The notes: generated by a model not told the origin, from the sequence alone. DNA of 64,000 nucleotides from Blastococcus sp. TF02-8 (GCF_003319175.1 NZ_QOHK01000014.1:1-64000), one strand, 5' to 3'; shown: positions 50,260-59,397, counted from the stretch's first letter. Numbers and translations are program-made.

Positions 50260-51212
50260 TCACCGGCGGCCTGCTCGTCTTCGCGGTGCTGCTTGCCGTG
50301 CTGGCTCCGCGAGTGATCGAGGGAGACTGGTCGGTCCGGGCTCCGCGGTTGGCCGTCTTCGCGTGGCAGGCCACGTCGGCCGGAGTCGTTCTCGCAACAG
50401 TGCTCGCCGGGCTGACGTTCCTGGCGCCGGCCACGGCAGTCAGCGAAGGTCTCGCCGCGGTCCTGGACGCGTGCGCGGCGACGATCGCCAGCGTGTACAG
50501 CTCTCCCGGAAGGTTGCCCGCCATCCTCGCGGGGTTCCTGCTGGCCGGCCTCGTGCCGTTGAGGTTGTGCTGGGTGGCCGTCCGCAGCGGGTTGCGCGAC
50601 GGAAGGTCGCGGCGGCGACTGCAGTCCTCGGTCCTCATGGGCGCTCGCCATGAACCAGAGCTGGGGGCTCTGGTCGTGGAGTCGCAGGAGGTGGCAGCGT
50701 TCTGCGTCCCCGGTCGCCACAAGGCTGTCGTCCTGACGAGCGCCGCTGTGGCGACCCTCTCCGACGAGGAGCTCGCCGGTGTGTTGGCGCACGAGCGCGC
50801 CCATCTCCACGGCCGCCACCACCTGGCAGTCGGGGGCGCCCGCATGCTCGCGCGGGCTTTCCCGGGGGTCCCGCTGTTCGGTCGGGCGACCGGGGGGATC
50901 GAGCAGCTTGTGGAACTGTTGGCGGACGACGCCGCTGCACGGCAGGTGCACCGGGTGGAGGTCGCTTCCGCGCTCGTGACCCTGGCAGGCATGCGCGCGC
51001 CGAGCACCGCCCTCGCGGCTGCCCAAGGGGTCGGGGCGCTGCGGGTGACGCGTCTCCTGCGGCCTGCGGCGCCTATCGGAGCACTGCCGCGCGTCGCTGC
51101 CATCACGGTCGCAGTGCTGGCGGTGGGCGGTCCCATCATGCTCGCCGCCTGGCCGCTGCTGGCGGCCACCTCCAGCGGACTGTGCGTCCTCCCCGGCGCC
51201 GGATGGAGCTGA
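50256..51212 (+). CDS. M56/M48-type membrane metalloprotease (BlaR1-like, no sensor domain)
   Basis: 318 aa from GTG 50256. About four helices; zinc motif VLAHERAHLHGRHHL (HExxH, HERAH) with the downstream acidic helix QLVELLADDAAARQ that gives the third ligand. The extracytoplasmic penicillin-binding domain of BlaR1 is absent, as in actinobacterial BlaI/M56 pairs. Expected role: site-specific inactivation of the coupled BlaI repressor after an envelope signal. Confidence 0.82.
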   Translation: MITGGLLVFAVLLAVLAPRVIEGDWSVRAPRLAVFAWQATSAGVVLATVLAGLTFLAPATAVSEGLAAVLDACAATIASVYSSPGRLPAILAGFLLAGLVPLRLCWVAVRSGLRDGRSRRRLQSSVLMGARHEPELGALVVESQEVAAFCVPGRHKAVVLTSAAVATLSDEELAGVLAHERAHLHGRHHLAVGGARMLARAFPGVPLFGRATGGIEQLVELLADDAAARQVHRVEVASALVTLAGMRAPSTALAAAQGVGALRVTRLLRPAAPIGALPRVAAITVAVLAVGGPIMLAAWPLLAATSSGLCVLPGAGWS

Positions 51213-51230
51213 TCCCCGAACCGGAGGGAT

Positions 51231-51247
51231 TACTATCGGAGTTAGTG
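51231..51247. promoter_or_regulatory. YACTA-N7-TAGTR operator I
   Basis: TACTA-TCGGAGT-TAGTG, 25 bp upstream of the ATG at 51273. Confidence 0.72.
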
Positions 51248-51272
51248 ATCCGATTCCGTCTGTAGGGACTTC

Positions 51273-52229
51273 ATGTCTTCGCTCGTTCCGTCCATCCTTC
51301 GCCGCCCCTCGGCAGCTCTCCCGACCAGTGGTCCTCACGGGGCCGGCCGGCGCCTACTGATCGGGGCGGCGATCGTCGCACCCTTGGTTCTCTCCGCTTG
51401 CGGCACCGACGCCACCGCAGGACACCAGGAGACAGCTGACGGCGAGACGCACAGCCACGACGACGGCAGCCACGCCCACCCGGAGGACGTGACCCTCGAG
51501 CACGTGCACGGGCTCGGTGTCGACCCGGCCGACGACAGCCTCTACGCCGGCACGCACTACGGGCTGGTGCACATCACCTCAGACGGGGAGCTGACCCGCA
51601 TCGCCGACCGGGTGCAGGACTTCATGGGCTTCACCGTCGTCGGCCCCGAGCACTACCTGGCCAGCGGTCACCCCGGCGAGGGGCAGGACGGTCCGGGAAA
51701 TCTGGGCTTGATCGAGAGCACCGACGGCGGGCAGACCTGGGAGACGCTGTCGCTGGCCGGTGAGGCAGACTTCCATGCGTTGGACGCCGCGGGCGACATG
51801 ATCTATGGCTACAGCGGTGGCCGGCTGCTGGTCAGCGAGGACGGCGTGGAGTGGGCCGATCGCGGCGAGATGCGGATCGCCGACCTCGCCGTCGACCCGG
51901 CCGATCCGCAGCGGCTGCTGGCCACCACCGAGGCCGGCCTGGTGGTGAGCGAGGACGCCGGGAAGAACTTCACAGCCGTCGCCGGCGCTCCGCTGCTGGT
52001 GCTGGTAGACGTCGCGGCCGACGGAGGCACGGCGGCCGGGGTCGCCCCCGACGGGACCGTGTTCGTGAGCACCGACGGCGGGCGGACCTGGGAGGAGCGC
52101 GAAAGTGTCGGCGGTGCACCGGCGGCGCTGACCGTGGAGGGGGATGAGGTCTACGTCGCCGTCGGCGCCGCGGTCCTGGTCTCCACCGACGGGGGGGAAA
52201 CCTTCACCGAGCTGTATCGGGAGTCCTAA
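51273..52229 (+). CDS. Beta-propeller lipoprotein, F510_1955-type
   Basis: 318 aa from ATG 51273. Signal peptide with lipobox VLSAC (C43), a His/Asp-rich spacer (ETHSHDDGSHAHPEDVTLEHVHG) and then repeated blades of the BNR/sortilin type (STDGGQTWETL, SEDGVEWADRG, SEDAGKNFTAV, STDGGRTWEERE, STDGGETFTEL). Known from automated annotation as a glycosylhydrolase-like family, but no catalytic residues are evident. The His-rich segment suggests metal binding. Overlaps the next gene by ATGA-type TAATG. Confidence 0.75.
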   Translation: MSSLVPSILRRPSAALPTSGPHGAGRRLLIGAAIVAPLVLSACGTDATAGHQETADGETHSHDDGSHAHPEDVTLEHVHGLGVDPADDSLYAGTHYGLVHITSDGELTRIADRVQDFMGFTVVGPEHYLASGHPGEGQDGPGNLGLIESTDGGQTWETLSLAGEADFHALDAAGDMIYGYSGGRLLVSEDGVEWADRGEMRIADLAVDPADPQRLLATTEAGLVVSEDAGKNFTAVAGAPLLVLVDVAADGGTAAGVAPDGTVFVSTDGGRTWEERESVGGAPAALTVEGDEVYVAVGAAVLVSTDGGETFTELYRES

Positions 52230-52813
52230 TGCCGGCGCGGCTGGCCGGCGGGCTGCTGACCGCCGCCTTACTGGCCGGCTGTGCGCCGGACGCGACTGTT
52301 GTCGGCGACTCCCCATCGTCTGGGGCATCCGGAGGGCTGCCGGTAGATGCCGCGCCACCGTGCGAGGAACTCCCCGCGCGGCCCGTCGCGTCAGGTGCCG
52401 ACGCGCTGTCCTCACTCACGTTGCCGTGTCTCGGCCCTGGACCGGACGTCGCGTTGGACCGTCTGACCGGTCGTCCGACGCTAGTAAACCTCTGGGCGAC
52501 CTGGTGCCTCCCCTGCCGCGAGGAGATGCCCCTGCTTCAGGAGGCCTACGCGCGGCACGGCCAGGACGTGCGCTTTCTCGGCATCGACACCCAGGACGAC
52601 CCCGAAGCGGCCGCTGCATTCTTGAGCGACCTCGGGATCGGCTATCCCCACGCGGTGGATGCGGAGGCCGAGCTACTGCGCGAGCTCGGCGTGCGAGGCC
52701 TGCCCGTGACCCTCGCGGTCGACGAGCAAGGGCGCGTCGTCGACCGTCGAGTGGGCCAGTTGACGCCGGAGGGACTCCAAGAGCTGATGAACAGTCTGCT
52801 GTCCTCAGCCTGA
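52229..52813 (+). CDS. TlpA-like thioredoxin lipoprotein
   Basis: 194 aa from ATG 52229 (TAATG overlap with the propeller gene). Lipobox LLAGC (C18). Redox motif LWATWCLPC (C93/C96), cis-Pro in RGLPVTLAVDE. Two extra cysteines (C45, C67 in LPCLG) match those in the 45217 protein, indicating a shared subfamily. Probably a disulfide reductase for copper-site proteins. Confidence 0.85.
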   Translation: MPARLAGGLLTAALLAGCAPDATVVGDSPSSGASGGLPVDAAPPCEELPARPVASGADALSSLTLPCLGPGPDVALDRLTGRPTLVNLWATWCLPCREEMPLLQEAYARHGQDVRFLGIDTQDDPEAAAAFLSDLGIGYPHAVDAEAELLRELGVRGLPVTLAVDEQGRVVDRRVGQLTPEGLQELMNSLLSSA

Positions 52814-52864
52814 GGAAGGGCCTCTGCGGCTGGCGTCAGGGTTCCCGGTCCGAGCTCGGGGGAA

Positions 52865-53125
52865 TCAGGTGTCGCGCAAATCCTGCAGTCGCTGGCGGAA
52901 CTCTTCGCTGTCCAGCTCGCCGCGGGCATACCGCATCCGGACTTCGTCCTCGGCGGACCGGTCCTCGCGCCCACCGTTGCCCCCTCGGTGTGCCGGTTCA
53001 GGGCGGCGGACTGCCTTCACCACGAGGACCACGGCTACCGCGACCAACGCAATCAGCAGGACCGTCCACAGGAGCATGCCCAGGCCCATGCCCCACATCC
53101 CCGTCATGCCCATGTCTCCACCCAC
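52865..53125 (-). CDS. Small SHOCT-domain membrane protein with Met-rich N-terminus
   Basis: 86 aa from GTG 53125 with AGGAGG 8 nt upstream. N-terminus GGDMGMTGMWGMGLGM is methionine-rich, then one membrane helix and a SHOCT-like C-terminal motif (RMRYARGELDSEEFRQRLQDL). Such short proteins are frequent in copper islands; function unknown. Operator J lies 35 bp upstream. Confidence 0.75.
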   Translation of the reverse strand: MGGDMGMTGMWGMGLGMLLWTVLLIALVAVAVVLVVKAVRRPEPAHRGGNGGREDRSAEDEVRMRYARGELDSEEFRQRLQDLRDT

Positions 53126-53159
53126 TGCGACGACCTCCTGGTGATTCTCGGCAGGCTAG

Positions 53160-53176
53160 TACTAAACAAGATAGTA
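53160..53176. promoter_or_regulatory. YACTA-N7-TAGTR operator J
   Basis: TACTA-AACAAGA-TAGTA, perfect half-sites, 35 bp upstream of the SHOCT-protein start on the - strand. Confidence 0.77.
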
Positions 53177-53382
53177 AGCTTGTCTCGCGGGGGCCTCCGG
53201 GCGGGGGCGCTCCCGGCTGAGTCGATGGTGCCCGTCACCGCCCCGAGCTATCCGTCACGGGCGCCGGTTTCGCTGAAAGGGCGGTCCGTGTACGGAAGGA
53301 AGGACGGATCTCGCCGGTCGCCACTCCTACCTCGACCGCACTGTGCTGACAGCGGGTCGCGTCCCTCCGCGAATACGGCGGG

Positions 53383-53400
53383 GGGGGTATGTGTGTTGGG
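53383..53400. promoter_or_regulatory. CsoR-type G-rich operator
   Basis: ATAC-GGCGGGGGGG-GTAT: outer AT-rich dyad around a G-tract, the usual form of CsoR operators, 53 bp before the csoR ATG. Confidence 0.65.
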
Positions 53401-53452
53401 TCGGACTGAGCGACTGAGAGGCGGAGGCGCCGTGGAACCGCTGGAGGGGCAG

Positions 53453-53737
53453 ATGTCCGAGGGGTACATCCGCCGCAAGGACGATCACCTGAAGCGGCTA
53501 CGGCGGATCGAGGGTCAGGCTCGCGGGCTTCAGCGGATGGTCGATGACGAGGAGTACGGCATCGACATCCTCACCCAGGTCTCCTCCATGACCCGGGCCC
53601 TGCAAGCCGTGGCGCTCGGTCTGCTGGACGAGCATCTACGCCACTGCGTTCTGCAGGCCGCCGACCGCGGTGGCCGAGCGGCCGAGGACCAGCTTCGGGA
53701 GGCATCGGAAGCCATTGCCCGGCTGGTGCGGTCGTGA
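53453..53737 (+). CDS. csoR: CsoR-family copper repressor, lacking the first conserved Cys
   Basis: 94 aa from ATG 53453 with GGAGGGG just upstream; GTG 53432 would add 7 residues. All-helical CsoR/DUF156 fold: DDHLKRLRRIEGQARGLQRMV and TRALQAVALGLLDEHLRHCVL. Cu(I) ligands H61 and C65 are present. The partner position, normally Cys, is glycine (EEYGIDILTQ, codon GGC). That removes one of three ligands, so copper response may be weak or changed. It precedes copZ and copA on the same strand. Confidence 0.85.
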   Translation: MSEGYIRRKDDHLKRLRRIEGQARGLQRMVDDEEYGIDILTQVSSMTRALQAVALGLLDEHLRHCVLQAADRGGRAAEDQLREASEAIARLVRS

Positions 53738-53812
53738 GCCAGTGGCAGACCTCGCCAGAGGGACGGCGCGCTCCATAGACCTGCCATCAACGATCGAGAG
53801 GACATTCGTCCG

Positions 53813-54055
<243 letters not shown>

Positions 54056-54194
54056 CAGCTGCCTGGCGCCGCCGTCGTGAGGACGAGGGCGGGAGCTGTG
54101 CGCCAGGTTGGCCGCCGGGCGTCCTCCCATGACCGGCAGGCCGGCGGTGCTGCCACCAGCCACCTGCCCGGCAACCTCGCTACCAGGAGGATCG

Positions 54195-56561
54195 ATGAGC
54201 TCCGCAACCCGTGATGGCACCACGCCTACTGGGGAAGAACAGGTCGAACTGGCGATCAGCGGCATGACCTGCGCGTCCTGCGCCGCACGGATCGAGAAGC
54301 GGCTGAACAAGCTGGACGGCGTCACGGCCACGGTCAACTACGCGACCGAGAAGGCAAAGGTCAGCTACGCCCCGGGTGTGACTCCCGAGGACCTCCTGGC
54401 GGCGGTGCAGAAGGTCGGCTACACGGCCCGGCTGCCGGAGCCACCACGGTCGGCGGCGGACGACACCGAGCCCGGGCCGGCGGCTGACGACGACGTGCGC
54501 GAGCTGCGCCACCGGCTGCTGGTCTCGACCGCGCTGACGGTCCCGGTGATCGCCATGGCGATGATCCCGGCCCTGCAGTTCACGTACTGGCAGTGGTTGT
54601 CCCTGACCCTGGCCGCTCCGGTGGTCGTGTGGGGTGGCTGGCGGTTCCACGAGGCGGCCTGGGCCAACCTGCGCCACCGCGCGGCCACCATGGACACCCT
54701 GATCTCGATGGGCACGCTGGCCGCTCTCGGCTGGTCGGTCTATGCGCTTTTCTTCGGGACCGCCGGCGTCCCGGGCCTGACCCACGAGTTCGAGTTCTCC
54801 GTCGCGCACACCGACGGCAGCGCCAACATCTATCTGGAGGCCGCCTCGGGTATCGCCACCGCGTTGCTCGCAGGGCGCTACTTCGAGGCGCGCGCCAAGC
54901 GGCGTTCGGGTGCGGCGCTGCGCGCGCTCCTCGAGCTCGGCGCCAAGGAGGTGTCCGTCCTGCGAGACGGACAGGAACACCGGATCCCCGTCGACCAGCT
55001 CGCGGTCGGTGACCTGTTCGTTGTCCGGCCGGGGGAGAAGATCGCCACCGACGGCGTGATTACCGAGGGAGCGTCCGCGGTGGACGCGTCCATGGTCACC
55101 GGTGAGTCGGTACCCGTGGAGGTCGGGCTCGAGGATGCGGTCGTCGGCGCCACGGTCAACGCCGGTGGTCGTCTCGTCGTGCGCGCGACCCGGGTCGGTG
55201 GGGACACCCAGCTGGCGCAGATGGCACGACTGGTCGAGGAGGCCCAGAACGGCAAGGCCGAGGTCCAGCGCCTGGCCGACCGCATCTCCGGGATCTTCGT
55301 CCCGATCGTCATCGCGCTGGCAGTGGCGACCCTGGTCTTCTGGCTCGCCATCGGCGGGGGCGTCGGCATGGCCTTCACCGCGGCCGTCGCCGTGTTGATC
55401 ATCGCCTGCCCCTGCGCCCTGGGTCTCGCCACTCCTACAGCGCTGATGGTCGGTACCGGCCGTGGGGCTCAACTGGGCATCCTCATCAAGGGTCCGGAGG
55501 TGCTCGAGTCCACCCGCCGCGTGGACACCGTCGTCCTCGACAAGACCGGCACGGTCACCACCGGGCGAATGACCCTGCTCGACGTCGCCGTCGCTTCCGG
55601 AGAAGACGTCAACGAGGTGCTGCGGCTCGCCGGCGCGCTGGAGAACGCCTCGGAACACCCGATCGCTCAGGCCATCGCCGCCGGTGCCGCGCAGCGGACG
55701 GGGCAGCTCCCGAGCGTGGAGGGCTTCACGAACATCGAGGGGCTCGGCGTTCAGGGAGTCGTGGACGGCCACGCGGTCCTGGTAGGACGCGTCCGGCTGT
55801 TCGCCGACTGGGCGCAGCAGATACCCGCCGACCTCCAGCAGGCCAAGGCTGCAGCCGAGGAGGAGGGCAGGACCGCCGTCGTGGTCGGCTGGGACGGCGC
55901 TGCCCGCGGCGTCCTCGTCCTGGCCGATGCCATCAAGCCGACCTCGGCCCAGGCCATCCGGCAGTTTCGCGACCTCGGACTCACGCCCATCCTGCTCACG
56001 GGGGACAACGAGACCGTTGCCCGCTCGGTCGCCCAGCAGGTCGGCATCGACGAGGTGTTCGCCGAGGTCCTCCCGCAGGACAAGGTCGATGTCGTCAAGC
56101 GACTCCAGGACGAGGGCAAGGTCGTGGCGATGGTCGGTGACGGGGTGAACGACGCCGCCGCCCTTGCTCAGGCGGACCTCGGTCTGGCCATGGGGACCGG
56201 CACGGACGTCGCCATCGAGGCCAGCGACCTGACGCTCGTCCGCGGCGATCTCCGAGCTGCAGCGGACGCCATCCGGCTCGCACGGAAGACGCTGTCCACC
56301 ATCAAGGGCAACCTGTTCTGGGCCTTCGCCTACAACGTCGCCGCACTTCCACTGGCGGCCGCCGGGCTGCTGAACCCGCTCATCGCCGGGGCGGCGATGG
56401 CCTTCAGCTCGGTGTTCGTCGTCTCCAACAGCCTGCGGCTGCGCCGGTTCAAGGCTCTGGCGTCGGACCGTGTCGACGGGGGAGCCGTGGGGGACCGCTC
56501 GCCGGAGGGGGCGCCCGTGACCGACGGGCCGGTTCCGGATCCCAGCATCTCCTCCCGCTGA
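54195..56561 (+). CDS. copA: Cu(I)-exporting P1B-type ATPase CopA
   Basis: 788 aa from ATG 54195 with CAGGAGG upstream. One N-terminal HMA domain with GMTCASC (C26/C29), eight helices, the transport motif [15 protein letters not shown] (CPC), phosphorylation DKTGTVT, ATP-binding [10 protein letters not shown], hinge [12 protein letters not shown], and the TM7/TM8 Cu(I) signatures AYNVAALPL and [16 protein letters not shown]. Exports Cu(I) from the cytosol. Lies 172 nt after copZ, most likely under CsoR control. Confidence 0.93.
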   Translation: MSSATRDGTTPTGEEQVELAISGMTCASCAARIEKRLNKLDGVTATVNYATEKAKVSYAPGVTPEDLLAAVQKVGYTARLPEPPRSAADDTEPGPAADDDVRELRHRLLVSTALTVPVIAMAMIPALQFTYWQWLSLTLAAPVVVWGGWRFHEAAWANLRHRAATMDTLISMGTLAALGWSVYALFFGTAGVPGLTHEFEFSVAHTDGSANIYLEAASGIATALLAGRYFEARAKRRSGAALRALLELGAKEVSVLRDGQEHRIPVDQLAVGDLFVVRPGEKIATDGVITEGASAVDASMVTGESVPVEVGLEDAVVGATVNAGGRLVVRATRVGGDTQLAQMARLVEEAQNGKAEVQRLADRISGIFVPIVIALAVATLVFWLAIGGGVGMAFTAAVAVLIIACPCALGLATPTALMVGTGRGAQLGILIKGPEVLESTRRVDTVVLDKTGTVTTGRMTLLDVAVASGEDVNEVLRLAGALENASEHPIAQAIAAGAAQRTGQLPSVEGFTNIEGLGVQGVVDGHAVLVGRVRLFADWAQQIPADLQQAKAAAEEEGRTAVVVGWDGAARGVLVLADAIKPTSAQAIRQFRDLGLTPILLTGDNETVARSVAQQVGIDEVFAEVLPQDKVDVVKRLQDEGKVVAMVGDGVNDAAALAQADLGLAMGTGTDVAIEASDLTLVRGDLRAAADAIRLARKTLSTIKGNLFWAFAYNVAALPLAAAGLLNPLIAGAAMAFSSVFVVSNSLRLRRFKALASDRVDGGAVGDRSPEGAPVTDGPVPDPSISSR

Positions 56562-56602
56562 GGTCCTGTCGGCGGCCTGGCGAACGGGGCGGCGCCGAGG
56601 AA

Positions 56603-56648
56603 GCCGATCGGGCGTCCTCCCGGCTGATCCGGGAGGCGCCTGATCGGC
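56603..56648. terminator. Bidirectional terminator between copA and lnt
   Basis: Core stem CCTCCCGG (56616-56623) / CCGGGAGG (56629-56636) with a 5-nt loop, extended by GGCG / CGCC and GCCGATC (56603-56609) / GATCGGC (56642-56648). It separates two convergent genes. Confidence 0.8.
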
Positions 56649-56663
56649 GTTCCCCGGTGCGAT

Positions 56664-58220
56664 CTACGGGTGCCCGGCGTCCGCAGCGGACTGCCGCGGT
56701 CGGCGTCGGAACGCCGTCCCCACCAGGATGAGGGTTGCCAGGGCGATGACCGGCAGATCCCCGGAGCGGGCGTACGGCGTCAACCCGACGCGCAGCGGAA
56801 TCCTCTCCCTGAGGAGCGCTGCTGTCCCCAGGTCGCTCCTGGCGATCACCTGTCCGCTGGGCAGGATGACGGCGGAGTAGCCGGTGGGCGCAGCCTGCAG
56901 GACGGTGCGGCCGAACTCTCGGGCCCGTAGTCGAGCTGCGGCGAGCTCGGCTGCCGGCACCTCCTCGGTGACGAAGGATGCGGCGTTGGTGGGAACCAGG
57001 ACCACCTGTCCGCCCGCAGCCACGGCCTCCTGCACCCGGTCGGCGAAGAAGACCTCGTAGGAGATGACCACCCCGAGCGGCCCGGCGGGTGACTCGAGGA
57101 GTGCTTCTCCTTCGCCGACGATCGCGTCCCGCGGGACCAGCGCCGTGGCATCGGTGACCTTCTCCAGGAGGCCTCGGGCGGGAATGTACTCCCCGAACGG
57201 CACCCGGTGCTCCTTCTCGTACCGGGCCAGCCGATCGCCGTCCGGTCCCCAGAGGACCGCAGCGTTGCGGAATCCGTCGCCCTCGGTCTCGACGATGCCG
57301 ACGACGACAGGTGCGCCCAGCTCCCGGGCCAGCTCGGCCAGGGCAGCCCCTGTCAATGTCGCACCGATCGGCCCGTCGACGTGGACGACGTTCTCCGGGA
57401 GCAGTACGAGATCGGGGGAGCCGCTGACGTCCCGGGCCAGGTCGAGATGGCGCTGGGTGACTGCGTACGCGTCGGAGTCAACCGCCCGCTCCCCGAGCGG
57501 ACCGCCGCCCTGCACGACGACCGCATCCAACGTCCCCGCGTCACGAGTCGTGAGGTTCGACCCGACGGCGACCGGGAGGACGCTGACGGCCAGAGCCCCG
57601 CCGGCAGCAACGGCCCGGCGACGTCGATCCGGCAGGACGAACAGCGCCGCAAGCGCGACTCCCGTAGCTGCCGCCGCGCCGGTGACCAGGAGCGAGCCAC
57701 CGAGCGCGGCGGCGCCGAGGAAGGGCCCGTCGGGCTGACTGAGGGACAAGGCGACGAGCGGAAAGCCGCCCAGCGGGAACCGGGCCTGAACGGCTTCGAG
57801 CAGCACGAGGGCAGCCGGGAGCGCCCACCATCCACCGGACCAACGGCCGTGCGCGGCAGAGGGAACCAGTGCGGCGGCCCCGGCGAGCAGTCCGGCTTCG
57901 AGGGCCGCCACTCCGAGATACCCGGCGACGTGGAACTCGAGCAGCCACGGGAGCGTGGCCCCGTAGAGGACCAATCCTGTCGTCGCGCCGAGGAGGAGCC
58001 GGTCCCTCAGCGGCCGGTTGTACAACGCGACGGTCAGCGCTGCAGCGCCCACCGACAGCAGTGGCCACCACCCACGGGGCGGCGCGGCCAGTGCCCAGGC
58101 GGCGCCGGCAGCAACGGCGAGGGCCATGCCTGCCAGCCGGGTGACCCTCTTGCCCTCCGGTGGGACCTGGGCGCCCGTGGGTGCCCGGTCCGACGTCACG
58201 GGCGGGGATGGTTGCCTCAC
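56664..58220 (-). CDS. lnt: Apolipoprotein N-acyltransferase-like protein with Cys-to-Ser change
   Basis: 518 aa from GTG 58220 with GGGGAGGAG upstream. N-terminal ~200 residues hold about six helices; the rest is a nitrilase-like domain. Catalytic Glu and Lys are visible (LLPENVVHV, RYEKEHRVPFGEYIP). The nucleophile position, normally Cys followed by Y/F/W-E, reads VVISYEVFFADR with serine (codon TCC). Lnt works through an acyl-thioester, so this change questions N-acylation. Family role: third acyl chain of lipoproteins. Located between copA and SCO1. Confidence 0.78.
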   Translation of the reverse strand: MRQPSPPVTSDRAPTGAQVPPEGKRVTRLAGMALAVAAGAAWALAAPPRGWWPLLSVGAAALTVALYNRPLRDRLLLGATTGLVLYGATLPWLLEFHVAGYLGVAALEAGLLAGAAALVPSAAHGRWSGGWWALPAALVLLEAVQARFPLGGFPLVALSLSQPDGPFLGAAALGGSLLVTGAAAATGVALAALFVLPDRRRRAVAAGGALAVSVLPVAVGSNLTTRDAGTLDAVVVQGGGPLGERAVDSDAYAVTQRHLDLARDVSGSPDLVLLPENVVHVDGPIGATLTGAALAELARELGAPVVVGIVETEGDGFRNAAVLWGPDGDRLARYEKEHRVPFGEYIPARGLLEKVTDATALVPRDAIVGEGEALLESPAGPLGVVISYEVFFADRVQEAVAAGGQVVLVPTNAASFVTEEVPAAELAAARLRAREFGRTVLQAAPTGYSAVILPSGQVIARSDLGTAALLRERIPLRVGLTPYARSGDLPVIALATLILVGTAFRRRPRQSAADAGHP

Positions 58221-58341
58221 CGGCTCCTCCCCGTGCCTGGCGAGCGGGGAATCGAGGCCCGAAAGTGCACCCGAAGGCAGAAGAAATCCCGGTGAAGAGG
58301 ACCTCGGCCGCGCTCACCCTGGTCCCGGTTGGATCCCGCCC

Positions 58342-59040
58342 TCACCCGGCAGCGGCGAGCTCGGTGAGGTCCTCGGCGTACTGCTCGGGTGTCGTGCCGC
58401 CGGTGTAGACGATCGAGCGGTCGCCCGGACCCCAGACATAGACGGCACCAGCGTGGTCGATCCCGTACTCCTGGTGGGCATCGTCCCCGTCGTGGGGATG
58501 CGCCGGGGCGTCGGAGACGGCGGGGACCTGCGCGGTCTCGGGGAGGTACAACTCGGTGAGCGCAGCCGCGGTGGCTTCGTTTCCCCCGATGAGCCCGGTG
58601 AACTCCGGGTCGAAGCGGTCGAGCCACTCGCGCAGCTTCTCGGGCGTGTCCCGGGCGGGGTCCTCGGTCACGAACACGACCTGCACCCGGTCCTGTACCT
58701 CTGGCGTGAGCATGTCGTGCGCGAGCGACAGGTCGGCCATCGTCGTGGGGCAGACGTCCGGGCAGTGGGTGTAGCCGAAGAACAACATGGTGATCTCGTC
58801 CTCCGGCCGGTCGCCGATGTCGAACGGCTCACCACTCGTTGTGCGCAGCTCGAGGCTGGGACGAGGCCGCGGGGGATCCATGAGTGTGCCGTGAAAGCCG
58901 TCGTCGTCGGCGATGATGGATACCCCGTTCGCTGCATCCGCATCCCCCGGGTCCCCGGCGTCCGCACCGCAACCGGCCAGCACCAGGCTGCCGAAGAGAA
59001 CCGCAACGCTCGCTGCCGTGCCACCGCGGACCACGCGCAC
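58342..59040 (-). CDS. SCO1/SenC-type copper chaperone lipoprotein
   Basis: 232 aa from GTG 59040. Lipobox VLAGC (C24). Thioredoxin-like SCO fold with FFGYTHCPDVCPTT (C93/C97) and the conserved histidine in DHAGAVYVWG. A His/Asp-rich insert (APAHPHDGDDAHQEYG) precedes it. Role: delivers copper to the CuA site of cytochrome oxidase or acts in redox sensing. Operator K is 44 bp upstream. Confidence 0.88.
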   Translation of the reverse strand: MRVVRGGTAASVAVLFGSLVLAGCGADAGDPGDADAANGVSIIADDDGFHGTLMDPPRPRPSLELRTTSGEPFDIGDRPEDEITMLFFGYTHCPDVCPTTMADLSLAHDMLTPEVQDRVQVVFVTEDPARDTPEKLREWLDRFDPEFTGLIGGNEATAAALTELYLPETAQVPAVSDAPAHPHDGDDAHQEYGIDHAGAVYVWGPGDRSIVYTGGTTPEQYAEDLTELAAAG

Positions 59041-59083
59041 AGGACCTCCCGGGAAGTACAGGCGGCCGCGACGGGATGCTGAC

Positions 59084-59100
59084 CCCTAGGCGACATAGTA
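59084..59100. promoter_or_regulatory. YACTA-N7-TAGTR operator K (SCO1)
   Basis: CCCTA-GGCGACA-TAGTA, one core mismatch, 44 bp upstream of the SCO1 start. Confidence 0.65.
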
Positions 59101-59243
59101 AGCAGCGGCTCGTGAGGCCAGCCCACCCGTCAGGTGAGGGCAGGAGCACACGGTCACCAAGCCAGACACGCTGACTCAGGGTGGCATCCCGGTGTGAGGC
59201 CAGAAGCGGGGACCGGCCTTCACCCGGTGCAGAGACGTGGACG

Positions 59244-59306
59244 GTCGGCCGGACCGGCAGTGTCGTCGGCCGGACCGGCAGTGTCGTCGGCCGGACCGGC
59301 AGTGTC
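59244..59306 (+). repeat. Three perfect 21-bp tandem repeats
   Basis: The 21-bp unit beginning GTCGGCCGGACCGGC occurs three times without mismatch, in multiples of three bases. It lies upstream of the preferred CBS gene start. Confidence 0.85.
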
Positions 59307-59338
59307 GACAGAGGAACCCGACGGACGCGAGTACCGAG

Positions 59339-59355
59339 TACGAGTCCGGGTAGTA
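59339..59355. promoter_or_regulatory. YACTA-N7-TAGTR operator L (CBS gene)
   Basis: TACGA-GTCCGGG-TAGTA, one mismatch, 43 bp upstream of GTG 59398. Confidence 0.5.
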
Positions 59356-59397
59356 GTCGAGGGTCCGGCTGCCACGATCTGTTCAAGGGAGTGCCCA

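Larger units (their letters stand above)
53126..53452. other. Divergent region between SHOCT gene and csoR
   Basis: 327 bp with operator J near the SHOCT start and a CsoR-type G-rich box near csoR. No gene is supported; an open + strand frame here is without coding character. Confidence 0.5.
59041..59397. other. Divergent region between SCO1 and CBS genes
   Basis: 357 bp carrying operator K, three 21-bp tandem repeats and operator L. The CBS frame stays open upstream through the repeats, but a ribosome site and domain start favour GTG 59398. Confidence 0.5.

Noticed and set aside
59134-59397. Longer start for the CBS protein including the 21-bp repeats
   Set aside because: GTG 59398 has a good ribosome site and gives the normal CBS N-terminus; the upstream part is low-complexity and contains operator L.
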